The notes under the pieces are model-generated. The model saw nothing but the letters and a program-made list of their open reading frames with translations. It had not been told where the DNA came from and searched no databases. Both the position numbers and the translations under genes were made by a program. Of a stretch of DNA of 64,000 nucleotides, positions 9,003 through 16,583 are shown one piece after another; position 1 is the stretch's first letter; each line of letters opens with the position of its first letter. This DNA comes from Natrinema mahii (GTDB lineage Archaea > Halobacteriota > Halobacteria > Halobacteriales > Natrialbaceae), in the NCBI GenBank assembly GCA_000690595.2, contig JHUT02000005.1:123254-187253 (forward strand), read 5' to 3'.

Positions 9003-10063
9003 GCTATCAGCCCCACGATCACTGCGGTCAGGACGAGATTGGCGAAAGCCAGCACAAGCAGTCCCTTCCAGCCGATCTCGATCAGTTGGTCGATCCGGAC
9101 CCGGGGCACCGCCGAGCGGAGCCACTGGGTCAGGAAGAATACCGCCCAGATTTTGACGAGGAACCAGACGATGCCGAGCGCTGCCGGGCCCGGGCCGGCC
9201 GGACCGCCAAGGAAGATCGTCGCGATGATCGCACCGCCGAGGAAAATGTGGATGAATTCACCCATGTACACCAACACGAAGTAGACCGAGGAGTACTCGG
9301 TCTGGTAGCCTGCGACGATCTCCGTCGGCGCCTCGGGGGTGTCGAAGGGGTTGCGACCAACCTCCGCGAAATTCGCCACGAGAAAGAGAATGAATGCGAA
9401 CGGATTGACCAGCGCGTACCAGCGCGGAATCTCCACGCCCGCGAGCGAGATCAGCGGTTCAGCCTGCGCCGCAACGATCTCGCTCATCTGCAACGTTCCG
9501 GCGAAGATTACGACCGACATTCCGGTAATAACGAGCGGAATCTCGTAGGCGATATTCTGTGCCACCGCGCGGAGGCCGCCGATCAGCGAGTACTTGTTCG
9601 CCGACGCGTAGCCGGCCATCACCAGGCCGAGACTCGCGATTCCCGAGACGGCAAAGGCGTACGCCAGCCCAACCTCGGGATCGGCGAGGTGGATACCGCT
9701 GCCCATCGGAATCACGGCAAAGCCAACCAGAGCCGAGCCTGCGATGATGATCGGTGCGAGGTCGTAGGCCGGCCGATCCGCGTTTTCCGGAATGACTAGT
9801 TCCTTCGAGAGCAATCGGATGGCGTCCGCGATGATGATGAATAGCCCTGCAGGGCCGAGACGGTTGACCGCAATTCGGTCGGTAAAAGCGGCAGTAACTT
9901 TCCGTTTGGCCCAGACGACCAGCCCGGCGTTCGCTAATATAAGGTTGCTTACTAGAAACGCTGCCAGAAACGCAGCAATGAACTCACCGGCAACGCCTAG
10001 TCCGATGAAGTCGGCGATACGGTCGGGAAGGAGAACTGTACTGGACTGAAGTAGCACAGCCAT
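8999..10063 (-). CDS. nuoH: Complex I quinone-site membrane subunit H
   Basis: This 354-residue membrane protein shows NuoH signatures 'RLGPAGLFIIIADAIRLLSKE' near the N-terminus and 'RNPFDTPEAPTEIVAGYQTEYSS', the conserved acidic loop lining the quinone cavity. ATG 10063 is preferred over a GTG at 10066. The stop TAG of the small upstream gene (10068-10066) is only two bases away, so this gene is probably translated by re-initiation from that ORF. Normally nuoH follows nuoCD directly; here about 9 kb of other genes separate them. Confidence 0.95.
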   Translation of the reverse strand: MAVLLQSSTVLLPDRIADFIGLGVAGEFIAAFLAAFLVSNLILANAGLVVWAKRKVTAAFTDRIAVNRLGPAGLFIIIADAIRLLSKELVIPENADRPAYDLAPIIIAGSALVGFAVIPMGSGIHLADPEVGLAYAFAVSGIASLGLVMAGYASANKYSLIGGLRAVAQNIAYEIPLVITGMSVVIFAGTLQMSEIVAAQAEPLISLAGVEIPRWYALVNPFAFILFLVANFAEVGRNPFDTPEAPTEIVAGYQTEYSSVYFVLVYMGEFIHIFLGGAIIATIFLGGPAGPGPAALGIVWFLVKIWAVFFLTQWLRSAVPRVRIDQLIEIGWKGLLVLAFANLVLTAVIVGLIA

Positions 10064-10065
10064 CA

Positions 10066-10392
10066 CTACTCCACCTCCGCCACTTCATTGTCCATCACGT
10101 CCGGGTTCGATACGGCTACTCTCAACCCAGTCTCGGGAGGAAAGGGCACGCTGACGCGCTGGACTGTTTGGACTCTTTCGTCGCGTACATCGGTGACCGG
10201 TGACGGCTGCAAGCTATTCATAATAAAATCACTTGGTATTCGATGTTCGGATACTACGTTCTCCAGCCCGATGCATGGTAAAGCTTCGAGTTGATGGTCG
10301 TATATTCCTTTCGAAATTAGGCAGTCATAGCCGGCGTAATACGGCTTTTCTCGGGCGATTTCGACTCTTTCCCGTTCTGTCCGTGATCCCAT
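10066..10392 (-). CDS. Unrecognised 108-residue protein coupled to nuoH
   Basis: I do not recognise a family. The predicted protein starts at ATG 10392 (a TTG lies eight codons upstream) and has no membrane segment and no cysteine cluster. It contains 'KPYYAGYDCLISKGIYDHQL' and ends 'NEVAEVE'. Its stop is two bases from the ATG of nuoH. A TATA-like element on this strand (10418-10432) would place the transcript start only about 8 bases upstream of ATG 10392, which implies a near-leaderless mRNA. It therefore appears to head a new nuoH-N transcription unit created when the operon was split. Alternatives are a degraded 3' fragment of a larger imported gene, or a true small regulator of the complex. 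Confidence 0.55.
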   Translation of the reverse strand: MGSRTERERVEIAREKPYYAGYDCLISKGIYDHQLEALPCIGLENVVSEHRIPSDFIMNSLQPSPVTDVRDERVQTVQRVSVPFPPETGLRVAVSNPDVMDNEVAEVE

Positions 10393-10417
10393 AGCGGAGA
10401 TATTTCGACTACCCAAT

Positions 10418-10438
10418 AGATTAATTTATAGTCACCAA
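10418..10438. promoter_or_regulatory. Divergent A+T-rich promoter between the nuoH unit and ubiA
   Basis: The bases read ATTAATTTATAGTCACC on the plus strand, starting within 'taga'; the reverse strand reads as a TATA box (CTATAAATTAAT) about 26 bases ahead of position 10400. It lies between two diverging genes, the 108-residue ORF (ATG 10392) and ubiA (ATG 10476), and could serve both. The 'GTCACCAA' at 10431-10438 recurs in the methyltransferase promoter. Transcript starts are inferred from archaeal TATA spacing. Confidence 0.5.
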
Positions 10439-10475
10439 TGAAAGTATACGGTAGAATGGCGGGTTGGGATTCGCA

Positions 10476-11399
10476 ATGACGGTCGATCCAAGAGTAGTAC
10501 TCGTATTACTCGTCGGGTTTGCAGCGATTAGTAGTAGACTGTACTACCCAAAAATCGTCGAATCACTTCTCGAGCGAACGATGCCGATGCTTCCCTCGAC
10601 AGTTTCCCACTGGGCACTGGCCGGTCTGGGATTCGTGGTTACAAGTGAGGCGAACGGAACGTTCAGGTGGGGCGACGTACTGTCGTTCGCGGCGGTTCCG
10701 CTGGTGATCCTTTTCGTCATTGCCGGAACGTGGCTTATAAACGACATCTTCGATAAGGAGACGGACGAACACGCCAATCCGGATCGACCGACAGTTCGTG
10801 GAACGGTATCGGACCGGACACTGTGGATCAGTGGCGGCGGGTGTGTCGTACTCGCTGGAGCCTTTGCAGCTACTGTTGGTTCGTTTGCGGTGGCGGTACT
10901 TGGGACGTTCCTGCTTGTCAACGTCATTTACTCGGTTCCGCCGCTTCGTCTCAAGTCCCATGCGCTCACGAATATGCTCTGTAATGGGACGCTCGGCGGA
11001 CTCAGCTTTTTGCTCGGGACCGCTGTGGTAGTTGCCCGACCAACACCGTTTGTTTCGAGTCTGTTCGTTGCGGTCACGATCGCCGTAAGCGTTAATATCC
11101 CGTACTGGGACTTGAAAGACGCAAAACACGACGCGAAATCGGGCTCGGATACGATCGTCGTCCGGTACGGGGCCGAAAACGTTAGACGAGGCCTCATGAT
11201 CGCGCTACCTGCGACGTATTTCGTGTTCGTCGCACTCCTTGCGCTGTTCGAATGGGTTCCCGTATTTGCAGGTATCGCCGCGCTCGCAGTGTACGTTCTC
11301 CACGCTCGTCGCGACGACTACCAGCAACTCGCGTACGAACTGGATTTGGTTAACGGGCTGAATCACGTGGTACTTGCAGCCGTGTACGTGTTGTCGTGA
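10476..11399 (+). CDS. UbiA-family prenyltransferase (possible terpene cyclase)
   Basis: This 307-residue integral membrane protein has about nine hydrophobic segments. Two aspartate-rich motifs typical of the UbiA superfamily are intact: N89-D90-x-x-D93-x-x-x-D97 ('LINDIFDKETD') and D212-x-x-D215-x-x-x-D219 ('WDLKDAKHD'), which bind the prenyl diphosphate through magnesium. UbiA enzymes transfer isoprenoid chains to quinone, haem, chlorophyll or lipid acceptors, and some members cyclise prenyl diphosphates. The P450 and methyltransferase neighbours favour a specialised metabolite. A TTG is in frame four codons upstream; I chose ATG 10476. The acceptor, if any, cannot be told from sequence. 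Confidence 0.88.
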   Translation: MTVDPRVVLVLLVGFAAISSRLYYPKIVESLLERTMPMLPSTVSHWALAGLGFVVTSEANGTFRWGDVLSFAAVPLVILFVIAGTWLINDIFDKETDEHANPDRPTVRGTVSDRTLWISGGGCVVLAGAFAATVGSFAVAVLGTFLLVNVIYSVPPLRLKSHALTNMLCNGTLGGLSFLLGTAVVVARPTPFVSSLFVAVTIAVSVNIPYWDLKDAKHDAKSGSDTIVVRYGAENVRRGLMIALPATYFVFVALLALFEWVPVFAGIAALAVYVLHARRDDYQQLAYELDLVNGLNHVVLAAVYVLS

Positions 11400-11465
11400 C
11401 GGCCCCAACCGATAGACGTCGAACCCGCTGCGGTAGTACTGACCACACTACGCAGTGGTGTGCAG

Positions 11466-11551
11466 CTATAGTAGCCACTGAAACGATTCACACACTGATC
11501 ACGACGCTGTCGTGCGATCAGGTGTGCAATGACTTTCAGTGGCTACTATAG
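11466..11551. mobile_element. 86-bp MITE-like inverted-repeat element
   Basis: Perfect 18-bp terminal inverted repeats, CTATAGTAGCCACTGAAA (11466-11483) and its complement (11534-11551), flank 50 bp that continue the palindrome imperfectly (ATT-CACAC-CTGATC on both arms). There is no coding capacity. No target-site duplication is evident in the immediate flanks. The shape fits a miniature inverted-repeat element mobilised in trans by a haloarchaeal transposase. Alternatively it could act as a bidirectional terminator between the converging ubiA and P450 genes. Confidence 0.65.
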
Positions 11552-11603
11552 AAGACGTACTTCGAGCGATCACCTGATCGCAACCGTCCTCCCTTGGAAT
11601 CGG

Positions 11604-12815
11604 TTAGGGGGCCTCGAACTCGACCGGGAGACGTTCGACGCCGTGCATAAACGTATTCCAGATCGGATCGGGAGTTGAGCAGTCAACGGACAGATCGTCG
11701 AATCGGGAGAGCAGCTGGGAGACAGCGACCTTCGTCTCGAGTCGTGCGAGTGATGCACCGAGACACGTGTGGATACCGTGTCCGTATCCGATGTGTGGAT
11801 TCGGGTGACGATCGGGAACGAACGTCTCGGCATCGTCGAATCGTCCCGAATCTCGGTTAGCCGATGCGAGCCAGACGATCACCGGCTTTCCGGGCTCTAC
11901 CGTCGTCTCGAGGACTGTCGTCTGGCGTGTGACCGTTCGGGAAACAGCGGGGACGGACGACTGATAGCGGGCGACTTCCTCGATTGCCGTCTCGAGTGCG
12001 GAGGCATTCCCAGCGAGTTCGTCGAACAGCGACGGATCTTCTTCAGCAAACGTACGAACGGTATTGGTGATGAGTCCGGTCGTGGTAATATTGCCCGCGA
12101 TGAGAAGGAGCGCAGGGAATCCGATAATTTCGGAGAAGGTGAGGGGGTCTCCATCGATATCGGCGTGAACAAAACGGCTGATAAGGTCATCACGTGGATT
12201 CTGCTTGCGCTCCTCAATGATCTCGTACATATACGTCGCAAACTCTTGGCCTGCCGCCGCTTGCTCGTCGATTAGCTCCGTTTCGTCCTCCGTTCGGATG
12301 CGGGTTAACGAGCGACACCACGACCGGAAGTCGCTACGATCGTCCTCCGGAATACCGAGCAGTTCCGCAATGACGATAATCGGTAGTGGGATCGCGAAAT
12401 CCGCCACGAGGTCCATCTCTCCGTCGTCTTCCACCTCGTCCAACAGCTCGGTAGCAAGAGATCGTATTCGGGATTCTAGCGGCTGTATCTCGCTTGGTCG
12501 AAAGAAATCGTTGGCGACATCTCGAAGTTCCGGATGGCGTGGTGGATCGATATTAAAAATCGTGTCGTCGAGGACGTTCATTCGATCGGTCGGTAGCTCG
12601 GTGTCTGACGAGAACGTTTCCCAGTCTTCCAGTACCGTCCGAACTGCGTCCCAGGTGAAGACCTCGTACCGGTCCTGGTCGGTATTGTAGTGGATTCCCG
12701 GCGACGTTTCTCGCATCTTCCTGTACCACGGGAAAGGATCGAGTTGCCGCTCGTCGGAGCGAAGTTGGGCAGGTGGGCGGACGAACGGATCATCTCGGGT
12801 TGGATTCGAACTCAT
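11604..12815 (-). CDS. Cytochrome P450 (bacterial class I type), copy A
   Basis: This 403-residue soluble P450 has an I-helix oxygen-binding motif AGNITTT (240-246), the K-helix ExxR at E280-R283, and a haem loop 'YGHGIHTCLG' with the ligand cysteine at 351. The usual Phe of the haem loop is replaced by Tyr. It resembles the P450 at 15075-16295 throughout (shared 'FNIDPPRHPELR/FAVDPPRHTKLR' and C-terminal 'DPIWN' segments), so the two are paralogs. No dedicated ferredoxin or reductase lies nearby, so electrons must come from partners encoded elsewhere. It converges on ubiA across the MITE-like element. The likely role is oxidative tailoring of the cluster's isoprenoid product; this is an inference. 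Confidence 0.93.
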   Translation of the reverse strand: MSSNPTRDDPFVRPPAQLRSDERQLDPFPWYRKMRETSPGIHYNTDQDRYEVFTWDAVRTVLEDWETFSSDTELPTDRMNVLDDTIFNIDPPRHPELRDVANDFFRPSEIQPLESRIRSLATELLDEVEDDGEMDLVADFAIPLPIIVIAELLGIPEDDRSDFRSWCRSLTRIRTEDETELIDEQAAAGQEFATYMYEIIEERKQNPRDDLISRFVHADIDGDPLTFSEIIGFPALLLIAGNITTTGLITNTVRTFAEEDPSLFDELAGNASALETAIEEVARYQSSVPAVSRTVTRQTTVLETTVEPGKPVIVWLASANRDSGRFDDAETFVPDRHPNPHIGYGHGIHTCLGASLARLETKVAVSQLLSRFDDLSVDCSTPDPIWNTFMHGVERLPVEFEAP

Positions 12816-12888
12816 CGGATATCAGAACCATACGTGGATGGGTAATAAAATTATTGTCACATATAGATTTGTTTTATGTGTTTGCCCC

Positions 12889-14259
12889 TCACTTTCGAAC
12901 TCGCATGGTGATCTCTTCGTTCGGCCGAAGCGTAAGCGACGCTCGGACCTCCGGATCGGGGTCGCTGAGTAATTCGAAATCGACATGCTGAGCGATAATC
13001 GAGATAATGATCTTCAATTCGATCATCGCGAACCGTTTTCCCAGACATGCTCGTGGTCCGGCACCGAACGGTATGTACGCACAGTCGGGTAGTTCCGTCT
13101 CGAATTCGTCGGTCCATCGCTCCGGTTCGAATGTGTCGGGATCAGCGAAAAACCGCCGGTCGGTCTGGATCTTATGCACTGGGATCGAAGCAACCGTCCC
13201 CGCGGGGAACTGATAGCCACCGATCTCGACCGGATCGACTGCCTCGCGGTACAGCTGAGGGGCCGGTGGGTAGAGGCGCATGGCTTCTTTGGCAACGGCG
13301 GTCGTATACTCGAGTTCCTGAAGATCCGTTAGCGTTGGCGAATCGCCTCCGAGAACCGCCTCGTGTTCCTCGTCCAGTTTCTCGCGTTTCTCGGGGTGTT
13401 GAGAGAGGAGAAGCCAGGTATACGTGAGCGCGAGAGACGTCGTATCGTCGCCAGCGATAAAGAACGTAATGAGATGATCGCGAATTTCTTCGTGCGAGAG
13501 TCCCTCTCCGTCGGTGCCCGCTGCACTCAGGAGGTGATCGAGGAAGTCGTTCGGCCGCTCCGAAGAAGTCGTCCGTTCCTCGATGATTCGATCTACTTTC
13601 TCCTGCAGCTCGGACGCTGTTCGGTTAAAACGAAGGTTAGTCGGCGTCGGAACCCACCTCGGGAGATACGACGACAGATTTCGCGGATCCGACCGTTCGT
13701 TCAGGGCATCAGTTGTCCGACCGATAACGTTGTCGCGTTCGGAGATCTCCAGGTCGAACATCGATTTCGAAATGATCCGCAACGTGAGATATGACATCTC
13801 TTCGCGTAGCGAGATCACTGCTCCGTCGTCCCACTCGCGAATGAGATTCTGGGCGTACTCCACCATTATCGAGGTGTATTCCGAGATTCGATCTCTAGTA
13901 AACATCGGCTGCAACGTCTGTCGTTGTCGCCGCCATTGTTCTCCCTCAGTGAAGATTATCCCGGACGGACTGATATCTTGGCCACCGAACTGATCGGCGA
14001 AGAACTTGGTGTAGTCGTCAGAATCGGTGATCAATATCTGTTTCGCGTACTTTGGATGATAGACCGAACAGAAATTCAGGTTTCCGATCCGATATTCGAC
14101 GATCTGCCCGTACTTCTCGAGTCGGTCGTGAAACGCGAACGGGTCGCGAGCGAGGTGGTGCATGTGTCCGATCACTGGCAGTCCAGTTGGTCCGTGCGGG
14201 CGGGATCTGCCTCGTTCGATCGGTGACCCGTCAGATGCGGTTCGACGTTTTTCAGCCAT
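12889..14259 (-). CDS. Cytochrome P450 (CYP4/CYP102-like fatty-acid hydroxylase type), copy B
   Basis: This 456-residue P450 is of a different lineage from its two neighbours. It shows an N-terminal proline-rich hinge 'PHGPTGLPVIGHMHHL', I-helix AGDDTT (269-274), ExxR at E325-R328, PERF-like 'PERW', and haem motif 'FGAGPRACLG' with the cysteine at 405. The FxxGxRxCxG form with Arg is typical of class II/CYP102-like and eukaryotic P450s that hydroxylate fatty acids or terpenoids. ATG 14259 gives a normal N-terminus; the frame is open about 56 codons further upstream, but that part looks non-coding. The gap to copy A is 73 bp, containing copy A's promoter. Confidence 0.93.
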   Translation of the reverse strand: MAEKRRTASDGSPIERGRSRPHGPTGLPVIGHMHHLARDPFAFHDRLEKYGQIVEYRIGNLNFCSVYHPKYAKQILITDSDDYTKFFADQFGGQDISPSGIIFTEGEQWRRQRQTLQPMFTRDRISEYTSIMVEYAQNLIREWDDGAVISLREEMSYLTLRIISKSMFDLEISERDNVIGRTTDALNERSDPRNLSSYLPRWVPTPTNLRFNRTASELQEKVDRIIEERTTSSERPNDFLDHLLSAAGTDGEGLSHEEIRDHLITFFIAGDDTTSLALTYTWLLLSQHPEKREKLDEEHEAVLGGDSPTLTDLQELEYTTAVAKEAMRLYPPAPQLYREAVDPVEIGGYQFPAGTVASIPVHKIQTDRRFFADPDTFEPERWTDEFETELPDCAYIPFGAGPRACLGKRFAMIELKIIISIIAQHVDFELLSDPDPEVRASLTLRPNEEITMRVRK

Positions 14260-14646
14260 TACAGTTGATAATTTCTTCCGAGGAAATACTATTTTCGATA
14301 GTTCAGTGGGTGGATAATTACTCCGGTCGTGTCCGATAATATCCAGTGTGAATTGAGTCTCCGTTGCACGTCTTAATGCCGATGATCGACCGTACGACCG
14401 GGACGGACGCCAAAGCGGACAAACCATTCCGAATTCGAACGCTGCTCGTCACCGAGCGAACGAGCAGGTAGCAAACGAGAGGCAAGAGGCATTGACTGCC
14501 ACGTGAATCGTCCCGATCGGGAGGACACAGATCTGGTTTCGCGATCGAGCAGCGTCCCTAACCTGCTAGCCAAGGACGACAGTTGGATCGTTATTCATGC
14601 ATAAAGGCACAAAATACTTAATTATATATCTTCAATTAACATTCGT
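14260..14646. promoter_or_regulatory. Intergenic region with the MTH865-like gene promoter
   Basis: These 387 bp separate two diverging genes and no convincing gene is visible. A TATA-like run CTTAATTATATATC (14617-14630) sits about 23 bases before ATG 14647, giving a near-leaderless transcript to the right. A weaker A+T patch near 14262-14290 could serve the P450 to the left. The rest shows only ordinary composition. Confidence 0.5.
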
Positions 14647-14904
14647 ATGGTAGACAGAGATGAACTTCGCGGACAAATTGTAGAAGCCGTCGAGGACGCG
14701 TCCTATCCAGTCACAGACATCATGGAGTTAGTACCAGCCCTTCCACGGGGACCGAGTACACGGTTCGAGTCGGGTGATTTTTCGACGACACCGATGGAAC
14801 TCTCGATGGATATCCCACAAGGTTCATTGAACTTTCCGTACGAAACGCCCGAAGACTTCGCGGACGACTTGCTCGACGAGATGGAGAAGGCCGAGATAAT
14901 CTGA
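14647..14904 (+). CDS. MTH865-like small acidic protein
   Basis: This 85-residue acidic protein matches the small archaeal MTH865 family (helical, EF-hand-like fold in the solved methanogen member) by the pattern 'REQIVEA.EDA.YPV....ELVPALP.GP.TRFE', seen here from residue 8 to 40. It ends in an acidic helix 'DFADDLLDEMEKAEII'. The molecular role of the family is unknown. Haloarchaeal genomes usually carry such genes outside metabolic clusters; here it stands alone between two P450s that face the other way and has its own strong TATA box. It may be a regulatory or carrier-like partner of the cluster, which is speculation. Confidence 0.72.
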   Translation: MVDRDELRGQIVEAVEDASYPVTDIMELVPALPRGPSTRFESGDFSTTPMELSMDIPQGSLNFPYETPEDFADDLLDEMEKAEII

Positions 14905-15074
14905 TTCACTGGACGAGGTAATACCTCTGATCCTCCACTCAACGACGGAATCGCGTGGGTACGCAAACGCGGCCCGGACTGCATCGGGGATTCATCCCAA
15001 CTCCCGTGAAGCCGACCGACCGTCTTGGGGCTGAATCTCGTCGTCGGACATATACCGTCGTCTCACGGACCGGA

Positions 15075-16295
15075 TTATTTCGGTTCGAATTCAATGTTGA
15101 GTTCCTTGAAGCCGTGTAGTGCCGGATTCCAGATTGGATCTAGTTCGTCGTCGACGAGGCGGATATCGGTGAGTCGTTCGAACAATGTCCCGAGTGCTTT
15201 CCGCATGACCAGCCGTGAGAGGGTTGCACCGATACAGATGTGTACTCCGTGGCCGAACGATAGGTGCGGATTTGGTGAACGGTCGGGGACGAACGTCTCC
15301 GGATTGTCAAACGTCGATCCGTCGCGATTAGCCGAGGCGATCCAGACCATCACGAGTTCCCCTTTCTGCAGTTGTTTTCCGTGGAACTCGAAGTCACGGC
15401 TGGCCATCCGGGTCGGTTTCGGGAACGTCGGACGGTACCGGAGTACTTCCTCTATTGCAGTGGCCAGTGCGTCGTCGTTCCCTGCGAGGTCGTCGAAGAG
15501 ACCCGGGTCCGAGTTCCAGAGACAGGTCATCGCGTTCGCCATCTCGAGGGTCGTCGTTGCGTTACCCGCCAGCAGGAGCAGAATGCCGTAGCCGACGATA
15601 TTGTCGATAGGCATCGGCTCTCCATCAATTTCGGACTGTGCTAGCAAACTGATGAAGTCGTCACCAGGCTCTTCACGGCGCTCTCTCGCCAATCGAGAGA
15701 ACAATTCGTTCATCTCCGTACTCGCCTGTTCTTGTTTCTGGATGGACTGTTCGACCGAGGAAAACTGGCCGCGAGTAATAATGTTATTCCAGCGAACGAA
15801 CGTATCGATATCGTCACTGGGCAATCCGAGCATTCGAGTAATCGTTCGCACCTGGATCGGCTGGGCGAAGTCCTCGATGAATTCCATTTCCCCGTCATCA
15901 GCGATGTCATCGATGAGGTCGTTCGCGAGTCGTTCGACGACGGGACCGTACTCGCGGATATTGTCCGATTTGAAGAACTCGTCAGCCGGTTTACGGAGTT
16001 TCGTATGTCGAGGGGGGTCCACCGCGAAGATCGTATCCCGAATCAGCCCGTTTCTGACGGCCAGGTTCGGCGTCGATTTGAATCGATCGTGATCGGTAAG
16101 TGCCTCTTTGGCGGCATCGTACCCAAATATCTCCCAGTACCCCTGTTCCTTGTTGAATCGAACGGGATGGCTTCGTCGTTGCTTTCGGAGCCACGGAAAC
16201 GGGTTGCGTTGTCTTTCCTTTGATCGCAGCGGCTCGATCGGAGACATCCATCCGGCGAGCGTCGGCTCTTCGTCGGGCATTGTCATATGTTTCAT
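15075..16295 (-). CDS. Cytochrome P450 (bacterial class I type), copy C
   Basis: This 406-residue P450 has the I-helix motif AGNATTT (243-249), ExxR at E283-R286 and haem loop 'FGHGVHICIG' with the ligand cysteine at 354. It is a paralog of copy A (same length, parallel sequence blocks). Several ATGs lie close together at the start (codons 1, 4 and 6); position 16295 is the longest. A TATA-like run (16300-16335, e.g. TATAATAATATTATA) lies just upstream. With the oppositely oriented methyltransferase it shares a 288-bp divergent promoter region. It probably oxidises the same pathway intermediate series as copy A. Confidence 0.93.
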   Translation of the reverse strand: MKHMTMPDEEPTLAGWMSPIEPLRSKERQRNPFPWLRKQRRSHPVRFNKEQGYWEIFGYDAAKEALTDHDRFKSTPNLAVRNGLIRDTIFAVDPPRHTKLRKPADEFFKSDNIREYGPVVERLANDLIDDIADDGEMEFIEDFAQPIQVRTITRMLGLPSDDIDTFVRWNNIITRGQFSSVEQSIQKQEQASTEMNELFSRLARERREEPGDDFISLLAQSEIDGEPMPIDNIVGYGILLLLAGNATTTLEMANAMTCLWNSDPGLFDDLAGNDDALATAIEEVLRYRPTFPKPTRMASRDFEFHGKQLQKGELVMVWIASANRDGSTFDNPETFVPDRSPNPHLSFGHGVHICIGATLSRLVMRKALGTLFERLTDIRLVDDELDPIWNPALHGFKELNIEFEPK

Positions 16296-16531
16296 ACGGA
16301 AGATTATTAATTATTTCGACCCTATAATAATATTATATCTGGGCCAGTAACGTAGCCCGATATTGTGAGGCGAACACCCAATCGTCCTGCCGGTTGAGCC
16401 GAAACGATTCGTTTGTTGAGTATCGTGACGAAATCCAATTCCCTTCTGGGCGGGTGCCCATCCCACTGCCATCCGAATAAGTGGGGATTGAATTCGATCG
16501 ATGCGACAGTTGATGAATAAATAGATATTGA

Positions 16532-16549
16532 TTTATATATTGTCACCAA
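16532..16549 (+). promoter_or_regulatory. Promoter of the methyltransferase gene
   Basis: TTTATATATTGTCACCAA is a strong TATA-like element followed by GTCACCAA, the same octamer found next to the TATA box of ubiA (10431-10438). It lies 35-52 bases ahead of ATG 16584. The surrounding 16296-16583 region is A+T-rich and holds no gene. Confidence 0.5.
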
Positions 16550-16583
16550 ATAATTTATTTCTCCCCGGTTCGAATGCCCACTA

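Noticed and set aside
2431-10063. Absence of nuoE, nuoF and nuoG as a deletion caused by the island
   Set aside because: Haloarchaeal complex I operons lack these subunits generally, so it is not a consequence of the insertion.
14260-14573. A 66-residue minus-strand frame upstream of P450 copy B
   Set aside because: Its composition is unlike neighbouring genes and it overlaps the likely promoter zone.
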